Assembly: GCF_012999535.1 (NCBI RefSeq)
Contig: NZ_JABBWV010000002.1
Coordinates: 62,001-126,000, forward strand
DNA from: Microbispora sp. H11081
Lineage (GTDB): Bacteria; Actinomycetota; Actinomycetes; Streptosporangiales; Streptosporangiaceae
DNA: 64,000 nt
Direction of reading: 5' to 3'
Under the pieces are notes generated by a model. It saw nothing but the letters and a program-made list of their open reading frames with translations, did not search any database and had not been told where the DNA came from. Each line of letters starts with the position of its first letter. Within the stretch, counting starts at the first letter, position 1. Made by a program: the position numbers and the translations under genes. Of the stretch, positions 37,641-47,419 are shown in pieces.

Positions 37641-38279
37641 TTATGACGGCTTCGTGCCCGGCGGTGTGGCGGTGTCCCCGGCCGGGGCCCACAGCCGCAT
37701 GAAGACCTGGGTCGCCGGGCCGATCGTCACGGCGAACAGGACCGTGCCGACGCCGACCGTGCCGCCGAGCACCCAGCCCACGGCGAGGACGCTGATCTCG
37801 ACGATCGTGCGGGCGAGCCGGATCGACAGGCCGAGCCGGTTGAGGCCCGTCATGAGGCCGTCGCGCGGCCCAGGGCCGAAGCCCGCGTGGATGTAGAGCC
37901 CCGAGGCGGCGGCGATGGCGATGATGCCGCCGATCAGGAAGGCCCACTGCACGGGCCACGCCGAGGGCGCGGGGACCAGGGCCATCGCGCCGTCGGCGCT
38001 GGTGCCGACCACCAGGACGTTGCTGATCGTGCCGAGGCCCGGCCGCTGCCGCAGCGGGATCCACAGCAGCAGCACCGCCGCGCCAACGAGGTTGATGCAC
38101 AGGCCGATCGACCATCCGGTGCGCACCGACATGCCCTGGTGGAAGACCTCCCAGGGGTCGAGGCCGAGCCCGGACCTGACGAGCAGCGCGATGCCGGCGC
38201 CGTAGAGCACGAGGCCGGTGTAGAGGCGGAGGAGCCGCAGGGGGAGCGAACGGGGACGAGGAATGGACAGTTCGGTCAT
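37641..38279 (-). CDS. YczE/YitT-like membrane protein
   Basis: 212-aa protein with five to six membrane segments (LRLYTGLVLYGAGIALLV, WSIGLCINLVGAAVLLLW, WAFLIGGIIAIAAASGL and others) and the family motif GLGLDPWEVFHQG near residues 35-47. YczE proteins often sit divergent from MocR regulators, exactly as here, and are presumed to move a small molecule sensed by the regulator. ATG 38279 is chosen; the frame above it overlaps the operator-like repeat. Confidence 0.85.
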   Translation of the reverse strand: MTELSIPRPRSLPLRLLRLYTGLVLYGAGIALLVRSGLGLDPWEVFHQGMSVRTGWSIGLCINLVGAAVLLLWIPLRQRPGLGTISNVLVVGTSADGAMALVPAPSAWPVQWAFLIGGIIAIAAASGLYIHAGFGPGPRDGLMTGLNRLGLSIRLARTIVEISVLAVGWVLGGTVGVGTVLFAVTIGPATQVFMRLWAPAGDTATPPGTKPS

Positions 38280-38320
38280 AGTCCGCCCATGGTGCAGCCG
38301 CGCGGAGTTGCCAGAAAAGA

Positions 38321-38339
38321 GCCAATCGGCGAAATTGGC
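38321..38339. promoter_or_regulatory. Inverted repeat in the YczE/MocR divergent region
   Basis: GCCAAT-N7-ATTGGC lies in the 64-bp gap between the two divergent starts and ends four bases before the MocR ATG. CCAAT/ATTGG-type elements are common in MocR operators, so self-regulation is likely by inference. Confidence 0.5.
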
Positions 38340-38343
38340 CTTC

Positions 38344-39765
38344 ATGGATCGGTATCTCAGCGCGCCCCAGCTCGCCAGGCTCGTCCGGGTGCCGCCGGAC
38401 GGCCGGCCCTACTACCGGGAGCTCGCGGAGGCGGTGCGCGGCCTGATCCTCGACGGGCGGCTCGCCGTGGGGGTGCGCCTGCCGGCCGAGCGGCACCTGG
38501 CCGACGCGCTCGGGGTGAGCCGCACCACGGTGACCGCGGCGTACGACCGGCTGCGCGGGCGGGGCTACCTGGAGAGCAGGCAGGGGTCGGGAAGCCGTAC
38601 GGCCCTGCCGGACCCCGGCGCCCTGGGCACCGACAACCCGTGGCTCGCCTCCGACGAGGACGGGCTGCTGCCGCTGCACGCCGCCGCGCCGCCCGCGACC
38701 GTCCTGCTCGGCGAGGCCGTCGAGGATGCGGGCCGGGCCTACCACAGGTACGCGCTGGGATCGGGCTACCACCCGGCCGGGCTCACGCCGCTGCGTGAGG
38801 CGGTCGCCCGCAGGTACGGCGAGCGGGGCCTGCCCACCCGGCCGGAACAGATCCTCGTCACGGCCGGCGCCCAGCACGCCGTCCACCTGCTGATGTCGGC
38901 GTTCGCCGAGCCGGGCGGCCCGGTGCTGGTCGAGTCGCCGTCCTACCCGCACGCGATCGACGCGGTGCGGCTGCGGGGCGCCCGCCTGGTGCCGGTGGGC
39001 GTCCAGGAGGACGGCTGGCATCTCGACCTGGTGAGCGGTGCGATGCGCCAGTCGGCGGCCCGCCTGGCCTACGTCATCCCCGACTTCCAGAACCCGACAG
39101 GACACCTGATGTCCGACGACGACCGCCGGGCGCTGGTGGACGCGGCCCGCAGGCACGGGGTCACGCTGATCGCCGACGAGAGCTGGGCCGAGATCGCCCT
39201 GGACGACACGGCCCGGGCGGCGCCGCTGGCGGCGTTCGACACCGACGGCCGGGTGATCAGCGTCGGGTCCGCCTCGAAACTGTGGTGGGGCGGCCTGCGG
39301 GTCGGCTGGATCAGGGCGAGCGCCGCGACGGTGCGCCGCCTGGCCGGGCTGCGCGCCGCCGTGGACATCGCGGGCGGGGTGTTCGAGCAGCTCGTGGTGG
39401 CGCGCCTGTTCGAGCGGATCGAGGAGGCGCGCGCCGAGCGCCGCCACGCGCTCGGGGCGTCGTGCGCGGCGCTCGCCGCCGTCCTGCGCGAGGAACTGCC
39501 CGCCTGGGCGTTCAGGGTGCCGCGCGGCGGTGGCTCGCTGTGGGTCCGGCTGGACGGGCCGGTGGCGGACGCCGTAGCCGGGGCCGCCGCCGCCCGCGGC
39601 GTACGGCTGGCTCCTGGGCCGTGGTTCGGCGTGGACGGCACGCTGGCGCGGTATCTGCGGCTGCCGTTCACGCAGCCGCCGGCCGTGCTTGAGGAGGCGG
39701 TGCGCCGCATCGCCCGCGATCCCGCCGGCTATCGGCCGTGCGAGCCGCTCACGCCGTTCCTGTGA
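38344..39765 (+). CDS. MocR-type regulator (GntR HTH fused to aminotransferase fold)
   Basis: 473 aa. A GntR winged HTH (about residues 18-85, LADALGVSRTTVTAAYDRL) joins a fold type I aminotransferase domain. PLP would bind K312 in VGSASKLWWGGLRVGW; PDFQNPTGHLMS and ADESWAEIALD are the other cofactor motifs. MocR proteins sense PLP or amino compounds. The divergent YczE-like gene is the probable target. No ribosome site precedes ATG 38344. Confidence 0.92.
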   Translation: MDRYLSAPQLARLVRVPPDGRPYYRELAEAVRGLILDGRLAVGVRLPAERHLADALGVSRTTVTAAYDRLRGRGYLESRQGSGSRTALPDPGALGTDNPWLASDEDGLLPLHAAAPPATVLLGEAVEDAGRAYHRYALGSGYHPAGLTPLREAVARRYGERGLPTRPEQILVTAGAQHAVHLLMSAFAEPGGPVLVESPSYPHAIDAVRLRGARLVPVGVQEDGWHLDLVSGAMRQSAARLAYVIPDFQNPTGHLMSDDDRRALVDAARRHGVTLIADESWAEIALDDTARAAPLAAFDTDGRVISVGSASKLWWGGLRVGWIRASAATVRRLAGLRAAVDIAGGVFEQLVVARLFERIEEARAERRHALGASCAALAAVLREELPAWAFRVPRGGGSLWVRLDGPVADAVAGAAAARGVRLAPGPWFGVDGTLARYLRLPFTQPPAVLEEAVRRIARDPAGYRPCEPLTPFL

Positions 39766-39772
39766 CCGGTCC

Positions 39773-41281
<1,509 letters not shown>

Positions 41282-41378
41282 GCGTTCTCCCCCCCGGTCA
41301 CGCATCGTCAATGTACCTTACCTGCCTTTACGTCCTATTTGTCCGATTGTGATGACGGCGTGGGGGCGAGGCCGAGGG

Positions 41379-41405
41379 CCCCGCCCGGCCCCCGGCCGGG
41401 CGGGG
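41379..41405 (-). terminator. Strong hairpin after the SDR gene
   Basis: CCCCGCCCGGCC (41379-41390) and GGCCGGGCGGGG (41394-41405) make a perfect 12-bp stem with a 3-nt loop, 10 bases past the SDR stop on the minus strand. Confidence 0.75.
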
Positions 41406-41415
41406 AGGGGCGGGT

Positions 41416-42135
41416 TCACACCAGGATCGCGCCGCCGTCCACGGTGAGGACCGTGCCGGTGACCCACCCCTGGGTCATGCAGTAGAGGTAGGCGGGTGCG
41501 ACGTCGCCCGCCTCGCCGACCCGTCCGGCGGGGACGGCCGCGCCGACTCCGTCGAACATCGCCTGCCGGCCGGCCTCGTCCATCGAGGCCCACAGGGGCG
41601 ACCGGACGACCCCGGGTGAGACGGCGTTGACGCGGACCGGGGCGAGTTCGACGGCGAGCGCGCGGATCAGCGACTCGATCGCGCCGCAGACGCTCGCCGC
41701 GACGGCCCAGCCAGGGCCCGGCCGGTCCTTGGCCACACCGGTGGTGAGGGTGATCGAGCCGCCGGCGCGGATCAGGGGGGCGGCGGCCTGCACGGCGGCC
41801 AGGGCGCCGAAGTAGCGCAGGGTGAAGAACTCCCTGGCCGCGGCGAGGTCGAGCGTGGCGACCGGCATGAGGTCCAGCGCCTCGCCGGCGGTGAACACCA
41901 GGTGGTCGAGTCCGCCGATCTCCTGGAGCACCGCCCGCACACGGCCGGGGTCCGCGAGGTCGGCGACCTTCCCCACGGTCCCGCCGGGCAGCGCGGCCAG
42001 CGCCCGGTCGACGCTGGCGCGCCTGCTGGACACCACCGCGACCTCCGCGCCCTCGGCGGCGGCGGCCTCGGCGGTGGCGAGGCCGATGCCGGAGGTGCCG
42101 CCGAGGACGACGACGCGTTGTCCGGTGAGGTTCAT
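41416..42135 (-). CDS. SDR-family oxidoreductase lacking the YxxxK pair
   Basis: 239-aa Rossmann protein of the short-chain dehydrogenase family. The cofactor motif VVLGGTSGIGLA (about residues 8-19), VFTAGEAL and the SITLTTGVA strand are clear, as is VRVNAVSPGVVRSPLW. At the catalytic helix the text reads GWAVAASVCGAIESLIRAL: the usual Tyr and Lys positions are Ala and Cys by my alignment. It may be a divergent enzyme subgroup or a binding protein. It diverges from a LysR gene that probably controls it. Confidence 0.85.
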   Translation of the reverse strand: MNLTGQRVVVLGGTSGIGLATAEAAAAEGAEVAVVSSRRASVDRALAALPGGTVGKVADLADPGRVRAVLQEIGGLDHLVFTAGEALDLMPVATLDLAAAREFFTLRYFGALAAVQAAAPLIRAGGSITLTTGVAKDRPGPGWAVAASVCGAIESLIRALAVELAPVRVNAVSPGVVRSPLWASMDEAGRQAMFDGVGAAVPAGRVGEAGDVAPAYLYCMTQGWVTGTVLTVDGGAILV

Positions 42136-42223
42136 GAGAGGGGCCTTTCGGTAGTGCCGTTCTGTCCCCTTCACGATGCTGCCGTCCGGGTCCCGCCGTC
42201 CAAGACCCTTCCTGGCCGCTGTA

Positions 42224-42238
42224 ATACCCTGAGGGCAT
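42224..42238. promoter_or_regulatory. LysR-type operator (T-N11-A) between the SDR and LysR genes
   Basis: ATACCCT-G-AGGGCAT is a near-perfect 15-bp palindrome containing the LysR-box T-N11-A (T42225 to A42237). It lies 21 bases before the LysR start and about 90 before the SDR start. Confidence 0.62.
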
Positions 42239-42259
42239 CAGGGGGCGGAGGAGATGCCG

Positions 42260-43138
42260 GTGGACGTCGACCTGCGCAAGCTGCGCTACTTCGTCGCGGT
42301 CGCCGAGCGGCTGCATTTCGGCCGGGCCGCGCAGGCGCTGCACATCGCGCAGCCCGTGTTGTCGCGGCAGATCCGCGCGCTGGAGAACGAGCTAGGGGCG
42401 CAGCTGTTCTTCCGGGACAGGCGGGCGAGCGAGCTGACCCCGGCGGGCCGGCAGCTGCTCGAGGACGCCCGCCCCCTGCTGGCCTCCGCCGACGCGCTGC
42501 GCCGCCGCGTCGGCCGGGCCGCCCGCGGCCCGCGCGTGTTCGCCGTGGGGTTCGTGCCCGGCCTGATCGTGACCCCCGCGGTCCGCGCGCTGTCCGCCCG
42601 CCACCCCGGCCTGACCGTCGAGGTGCTGAGCATGAGCTGGTACGACCAGGCCGAGATGATCCGCGACGGCTGCGTGGACGTGGGCTACGTCCGCCTGCCG
42701 ATCGAGCGGCGCGGACTGCGCACGCGCCACCTGCTGTCCGAGCCCCGGGTCGTCACGCTGCCCGCCGGCCACCGCCTCGCGGGCAAGGCCGAGGTCGGCG
42801 TGGCCGATCTCGCCGACGAGCGCCTCCTGCAGGACCCGGCCGCCGTCCCCGAGTGGCGGGACGTCGCCACCGAGACCGCCACGGCCTCCCAGAACACGGC
42901 CTCCCGAAACACGGTGCCGCGGATCCGCACGGTCGAGGAGAAGCTCGAACACGTCGCCGCCGGTCAGGGGATCGTCATCATCCCGATGTCCACCGCGGCC
43001 TTCTACACCCGCCCCGACGTCGTCCACGTCTCCGTGCGCGACCTGCCGCCCAGTCAGGTCCACCTCGCCTGGGACGCCACCCGCCGCAGCCCGCTGATCC
43101 AGGAGTTCGTCGGGATCGCCGTCGAATCGCAGGGCTGA
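42260..43138 (+). CDS. LysR-family transcriptional regulator
   Basis: 292 aa. N-terminal HTH (about residues 4-63: LRKLRYFVAVAERLHFGRAAQAL, QPVLSRQIRALENELGAQLFFR) followed by a LysR substrate-binding domain beginning FAVGFVPGLIV. A short insert NTASRNTVPR near residue 215 is present. GTG 42260 is six bases after GGAGGAG (42247-42253), whereas ATG 42254 directly abuts it. Likely controls the divergent SDR gene and itself. Confidence 0.92.
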   Translation: MDVDLRKLRYFVAVAERLHFGRAAQALHIAQPVLSRQIRALENELGAQLFFRDRRASELTPAGRQLLEDARPLLASADALRRRVGRAARGPRVFAVGFVPGLIVTPAVRALSARHPGLTVEVLSMSWYDQAEMIRDGCVDVGYVRLPIERRGLRTRHLLSEPRVVTLPAGHRLAGKAEVGVADLADERLLQDPAAVPEWRDVATETATASQNTASRNTVPRIRTVEEKLEHVAAGQGIVIIPMSTAAFYTRPDVVHVSVRDLPPSQVHLAWDATRRSPLIQEFVGIAVESQG

Positions 43139-43236
43139 ACCCCGCCCGCGCCGGGCTTTCCGATGGGTCTTGTCGGCGGCTGATCTTTGTGATGCGATGC
43201 ATGCCACGCGTGCGACATGCCCCATTGGGAGGCGCG

Positions 43237-45078
43237 ATGACCGGCGTACTTGAGGACAGGGCGGCGATCGAGCGGGAGATCGCGGGCAGAACGGTATGCG
43301 ATCAACTGGACTGGGCCGCGCGGGAGCATCCAGACGCCCCCGCCTACTCCGATCCGGCGGGAGACGAGTGGACGACGCTGACCTACGCCCAGGCGCAGGG
43401 GCGCGTGCTGGAGATCGCCGCGGGCTACGCCGCGCTGGGGCTGCGTCCCGGCGACGCCGTCGCGCTGATGCTGGTCAACCGCAGCGAGCACGTGCTGGCC
43501 GACCTCGGCGCGGTCCACGCGGGCGCCGTCCCCTGCTCCGTCTACGCCACCTTCGCCCCCGAGCAGGTCGCGTACGTCGCCCGTGACGTCGGGGCGCGGA
43601 TCGCGGTGCTCGGCGGCCCCGCCGACCTGGCCCGCTGGGAGCCGGTGCTCGGCGACCTGCCCGAGCTGACGAGGATCGTCATGCTGGAGGGCGCGCCGGA
43701 GGACGACGAGCGCTTCCTGAGCTGGGAGGCGTTCCTCAAGATCGGAGCCGACGCGCTGGCCGCCGACCCGGCCGCGGTGGACGCGCGCTGGCGCGCGGTG
43801 ACCCCGGAGGACACGCTGACCGTCCTCTACACCTCGGGGACGACGGGCAACCCCAAGGGCGTCCCGCTGACCCACGCGAACGTGCTCTTCGAACTCGCCA
43901 CGACGCAGCGGATGATCGACCTGCCCCCGCAGAGCACGCAGATCTCCTACCTCACCTACGCGCACATCGCCGAGCGCGTGCTCAGCCTGTACCTGCCGCT
44001 GGTAAAGGTCAACCACGTCTATTTCTGCACCGACATCGCCAACCTCGCCGCGACGCTCGGCCAGGTGCGCCCGGTGCTCTTCTTCGGCGTCCCCCGCGTC
44101 TGGGAGAAGATGACGGCCCGGCTGCAGGCGATGCTGGCCGGCCAGCCGCAGGAGCAGCAGGAGAGCGTGCGCGCCGCGATGGCCGCCGGGCTCGCCTACA
44201 TCGAGGGGCTGCAGTACGGCCACAAGGTCACGCCCGAAGTGCGGGAGGCGTACGAGCAGGCCGACGCAGCGCTGCTGTCGATCATCCGCGGCCTGATCGG
44301 GCTCGACCGGGCCCGCTGGTGCGCCACCGCCGCAGCGCCGATGCCGATCGAGGTGCAGCGGTTCCTCGCGGGTCTCGGCCTGAAGGTCATCGACGTGTAC
44401 GGCATGACCGAGACGACCGGCGCGTTCACGGCCAACTCGCCGGACGTCTTCAAGCTCGGCACGGTGGGCAGGGCCGAGCCGGGCGTCGAGGTGCGGATCG
44501 CCGAGGACGGCGAGATCCTCACCCGCAGCCCGCTCAACACGCGGGGCTACCTCGGCCTGCCCGAGGCGACCGCCGAGCTTCTCGACGCCGAGGGCTGGCT
44601 GCACACCGGCGACGTCGGGTCGATCGACGAGGACGGCTTCGTCCGGATCGTCGACCGCAAGAAGGAGCTGTTCATCACCTCCGGCGGGGAGAACGTGTCC
44701 CCGGCCGTCATCGAAGGCCACCTGAAGGAGCACCCGCTCGTCGGGCAGGCCCTCGCGTACGGGGACCGCAGGCCGTACCCGGTGGCGATCCTCACGCTGG
44801 ACGGCGAGGTCGCGCCCGAGTGGGCGCGGGCGCGCGGCATCTCCTTCGAGTCCCTGGCCGACCTGGCCGGGCATCCCGAGGTGCTCGCCGAGATCGAGAC
44901 GGCCGTGGAGACCGCCAACCGCAGGCTCGCCAGGGTGCAGCAGGTCAAGAGGTGGCGGCTGCTGCCCAGCGAGTGGACGGCCGAGACCGAGGAGCTCACC
45001 CCCAGCCTGAAGCTCAAGCGCAGGGTCGTGCACGCCCGGTACGCGGACGTGATCGAGGAGCTGTACGCGGAGGGCTGA
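43237..45078 (+). CDS. Long-chain acyl-CoA synthetase (AMP-forming)
   Basis: 613-aa ANL-superfamily ligase that activates fatty acids to acyl-CoA. Signature motifs: A3 LYTSGTTGNPKGVPLTH, A5 YGMTETTGAF, the GEILTRSPLNTRGYLG / GWLHTGDVGSIDEDGF segment and hinge DRKKELFITSGGENVSP, with the C-terminal catalytic Lys in PSLKLKRRVV. Length and the large VFFGVPRVWEKM region match the FadD15/long-chain type. ATG 43237 follows GGGAGG at 43227-43232. Confidence 0.94.
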   Translation: MTGVLEDRAAIEREIAGRTVCDQLDWAAREHPDAPAYSDPAGDEWTTLTYAQAQGRVLEIAAGYAALGLRPGDAVALMLVNRSEHVLADLGAVHAGAVPCSVYATFAPEQVAYVARDVGARIAVLGGPADLARWEPVLGDLPELTRIVMLEGAPEDDERFLSWEAFLKIGADALAADPAAVDARWRAVTPEDTLTVLYTSGTTGNPKGVPLTHANVLFELATTQRMIDLPPQSTQISYLTYAHIAERVLSLYLPLVKVNHVYFCTDIANLAATLGQVRPVLFFGVPRVWEKMTARLQAMLAGQPQEQQESVRAAMAAGLAYIEGLQYGHKVTPEVREAYEQADAALLSIIRGLIGLDRARWCATAAAPMPIEVQRFLAGLGLKVIDVYGMTETTGAFTANSPDVFKLGTVGRAEPGVEVRIAEDGEILTRSPLNTRGYLGLPEATAELLDAEGWLHTGDVGSIDEDGFVRIVDRKKELFITSGGENVSPAVIEGHLKEHPLVGQALAYGDRRPYPVAILTLDGEVAPEWARARGISFESLADLAGHPEVLAEIETAVETANRRLARVQQVKRWRLLPSEWTAETEELTPSLKLKRRVVHARYADVIEELYAEG

Positions 45079-45174
45079 CCCGGGACGGGCCTGGATCTCA
45101 CGTGCCGGATTTTTACCCGGCCGGGAGCGTGTCGGGGGCGGGGCGGACTCCGGGCGTGCGTACGGTCACGGGGC

Positions 45175-46131
45175 ATGATGAGATCGTTGCTCGCGACGCT
45201 GGCCCTCGCGGCCCCGACGACGGCCCCCGCGACGGCCCCCGCGACGGCCCCCGCGACGGCCCCGGCGACGGCGGCGGCCGCGCCGGTCCCCGCCTCCGGT
45301 GAGCTGGTCATCCGCTCGGTGGAGGTGCGCCCGTCCGATCCCGTGGTGGGCCCCACCGGGTCGGTGCGGGTGGTCGTCGACGTGGTGGCGCGCGGCGCCG
45401 ATCGGGTCTCCGTCGTCCTGGAGCCTGGCCGTGCCCCCGCGGCAGACGACGAGCCGGACAGGGAGCCCGAGCCGGACATGCCCGTCACGCCGCCGTCCGG
45501 AGACGCGGTGCCGGTGGCGCCCGGCTCCCCGGATCCGGCCGTTCCCGACGCGCCCGTCGCCCCTGCCGTGCCCGTGTCCGCCGTCGGGCCGCTGCCGGGC
45601 CTGGGCGGCCTGGCCTCCGCGATGCCCGGCGTGGTGGGCGTGCCGCGCGTGCACGGCCGGCCCGCCCGGCACGGGTCCCCCGTGTCGTCGGGGGAGTGGG
45701 AGACCTGGCGGTTCCTCCCGGACAAGCCGTTGTCGCGGTGGTATCGGAGCGGCCCCTGGACGGTCACCGCGACGGCGGTGAACGCGCGCGGCGAGCGGGC
45801 CGTCGCCCGTACGGGCTTCAACCTGCGCAGGGCGACCGAGATCGAGGGACTCAAGGCGGTCCGCGACCGGGGCGCCGTACGGGTCACGGGGACGCTGATG
45901 CGGGTCGATCCGGTCGGGAAGGTCGACTACCGGCCCTTCCCTGGCCAGCGGGTCGCCATCGCGTTCCGCCCCGCGGGGTCGTCCCGATGGAGGACCGTGG
46001 GGCAGGCGGTCACCCGGAGGGACGGCTGGTTCAGCGCCCAGGTTCGCGCGGATGGACCCGGCGCATGGCGTGCCGAATATGCAGGTACGTCACGGTATGC
46101 GGCTGGCGCAAGTTCGCAACGAGAGGCATGA
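45175..46131 (+). CDS. Secreted protein, first of a tandem beta-sandwich pair
   Basis: 318 aa. A signal peptide (about residues 1-35) contains an A-P-A-T repeat. Then an Ig-like domain beginning LVIRSVEVRPSDPVVGPTG, a Pro/Asp-rich spacer (about 85-150) and a C-terminal domain with PFPGQRVAIAFRPAGSSRW and GPGAWRAEYAGTSRY. Both domains align in order with the next gene's product (RILSVSVDPSVAVVSKGRS; VKVYFQPSGSHRW; RSGTWAVRFDGDRRL). No enzyme motif; a cell-surface or matrix role is possible. ATG codons at 45175 and 45178 are both usable. Confidence 0.75.
   Translation: MMRSLLATLALAAPTTAPATAPATAPATAPATAAAAPVPASGELVIRSVEVRPSDPVVGPTGSVRVVVDVVARGADRVSVVLEPGRAPAADDEPDREPEPDMPVTPPSGDAVPVAPGSPDPAVPDAPVAPAVPVSAVGPLPGLGGLASAMPGVVGVPRVHGRPARHGSPVSSGEWETWRFLPDKPLSRWYRSGPWTVTATAVNARGERAVARTGFNLRRATEIEGLKAVRDRGAVRVTGTLMRVDPVGKVDYRPFPGQRVAIAFRPAGSSRWRTVGQAVTRRDGWFSAQVRADGPGAWRAEYAGTSRYAAGASSQREA
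45220..45267 (+). repeat. 12-bp tandem repeat inside the signal peptide region
   Basis: Four tandem copies of ACGGCCCCCGCG (the last with one change) keep the frame and encode repeated T-A-P-A. Copy number could vary without frameshift. Confidence 0.85.
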
Positions 46132-46288
46132 AATCCGACATTTACGTCATGGATCCATATGCGAACGTTACTGTTTTGTAATCTCTTTACCCGAAAGTGG
46201 CAGCAACTTTTCTCTTCTCCGCGACGTCTATGACGTAGGTGCGTCCCACACCGGGGCGCGATCCTTGAACGGGGAGAGGATTTACCTC

Positions 46289-47215
46289 ATGGTGAAACGA
46301 GTCGCTACCGGCCTGGTAGCGGTCGCCATGGGCGCCACGGCGCTCGCGACTGCGCCCGCGTACGCGAGCCCTGTCGCGCCCACGACGTCGTCCACGAAGG
46401 ACTCGGCCCCTGCCGACGAGGCCCGCAAGCCGTACACGCCGGACCCGCGCATCCTGTCGGTCAGCGTCGACCCGAGCGTGGCCGTGGTGAGCAAGGGCCG
46501 GTCGGTCCAGGTCACCGCGAGCGTCACGACCAAGGACGTCAAGAGCGTCGACATCGACCTGTGGGGCCCGAGGGGCGGCGACTACGGCGGTCACGGTGGT
46601 CACCACGCGTTCGGCAAGCGGAAGAGCGGCCCGCACGACGGTCCGAAGTTCGACCGCGCGTCGCGGTCGTGGCGCTTCGACTGGAGCGACCGCACCGGCA
46701 CCTACAAGGTGCGCGTCGTGGCGACCGGCCTCGACGGCAAGAAGTACACCGCCGACCGCTCCTTCACGCTGAAGCGCAAGGAGTGGCACGCGCCGCGCCC
46801 GGCGGGCCCGAAGGCGACCCGCATCGCCGGCTTCGACGCCACGCCCGAGCCGGTCCGCAAGGGCCGCTCGCTGACCCTCAAGGGCACGCTGCAGGTCGCG
46901 CAGTGCTGGGGTGACTGGTACTACGGCAGCTGGAACGACTTCTCCGGCCGTCGTGGCGGCGACCGCTTCTGCTCCGACAGCCGCAACTACTGGAACGACT
47001 GGCGCTGGCTCGGCGCGCAGAACGTGAAGGTCTACTTCCAGCCCTCCGGCTCCCACCGCTGGCAGTACGTCAGCACCGTCGAGACCGACGGCGACGGAGA
47101 CTTCGCCACCAAGGTCCGGGCCCTGCGGTCCGGCACCTGGGCCGTGCGGTTCGACGGCGACCGCCGTCTCAAGGGTTCCCAGGCGACCGACTACGTGAAG
47201 GTCTGGCGCCACTGA
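46289..47215 (+). CDS. Secreted protein, second of a tandem beta-sandwich pair
   Basis: 308 aa with a clear signal peptide (MVKRVATGLVAVAMGATALA, cut near AYAS). Domain 1 (about 50-160) has the Ig-like start RILSVSVDPSVAVVSKGRS and a His/Gly-rich loop (GGHGGHHAFGKRKSG); domain 2 (about 175-308) holds a Trp/Tyr-rich insert with two Cys (QCWGDWYYGSWNDF, DRFCSDSRNYWNDW) and ends FDGDRRLKGSQATDYVKVW. GGGGAGAGGA lies eight bases before ATG 46289. A strong terminator follows. Probably a paralogue of the previous gene; function unknown. Confidence 0.82.
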   Translation: MVKRVATGLVAVAMGATALATAPAYASPVAPTTSSTKDSAPADEARKPYTPDPRILSVSVDPSVAVVSKGRSVQVTASVTTKDVKSVDIDLWGPRGGDYGGHGGHHAFGKRKSGPHDGPKFDRASRSWRFDWSDRTGTYKVRVVATGLDGKKYTADRSFTLKRKEWHAPRPAGPKATRIAGFDATPEPVRKGRSLTLKGTLQVAQCWGDWYYGSWNDFSGRRGGDRFCSDSRNYWNDWRWLGAQNVKVYFQPSGSHRWQYVSTVETDGDGDFATKVRALRSGTWAVRFDGDRRLKGSQATDYVKVWRH

Positions 47216-47243
47216 TCAGGCACGACCAGGGAAACCCTCCCGC

Positions 47244-47284
47244 GACGCCCGGCTCCCGTACGGAGGCCGGGCGTCCGCCTTTTC
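47244..47284 (+). terminator. Intrinsic terminator after the second secreted protein
   Basis: GACGCCCGGC (47244-47253) and GCCGGGCGTC (47266-47275) form a perfect 10-bp stem followed by CGCCTTTT. It insulates the secreted-protein gene from the RamR-like gene. Confidence 0.85.
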
Positions 47285-47419
47285 TCCGACTCGATTCCTG
47301 ATTAAAGGTAAATGTTGGGGTAGAGACATCCTGCTGTGCGCACGAAACCTGCATGGTGAATGGAGCGCTGCGGTCACGAAACGCGAGCATCCGCTCGCGC
47401 CGCGTGTAGGGGGTCTGGG

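Noticed and set aside
41902-43236. N-terminal extension that would fuse to the acyl-CoA synthetase frame
   Set aside because: It runs across the SDR/LysR region in wrong frames; GGGAGG before ATG 43237 and family length fix the start.
47244-47284. Riboswitch before the RamR-like gene
   Set aside because: The hairpin with a T-rich tail is explained as the terminator of the preceding gene; no known riboswitch core was seen.
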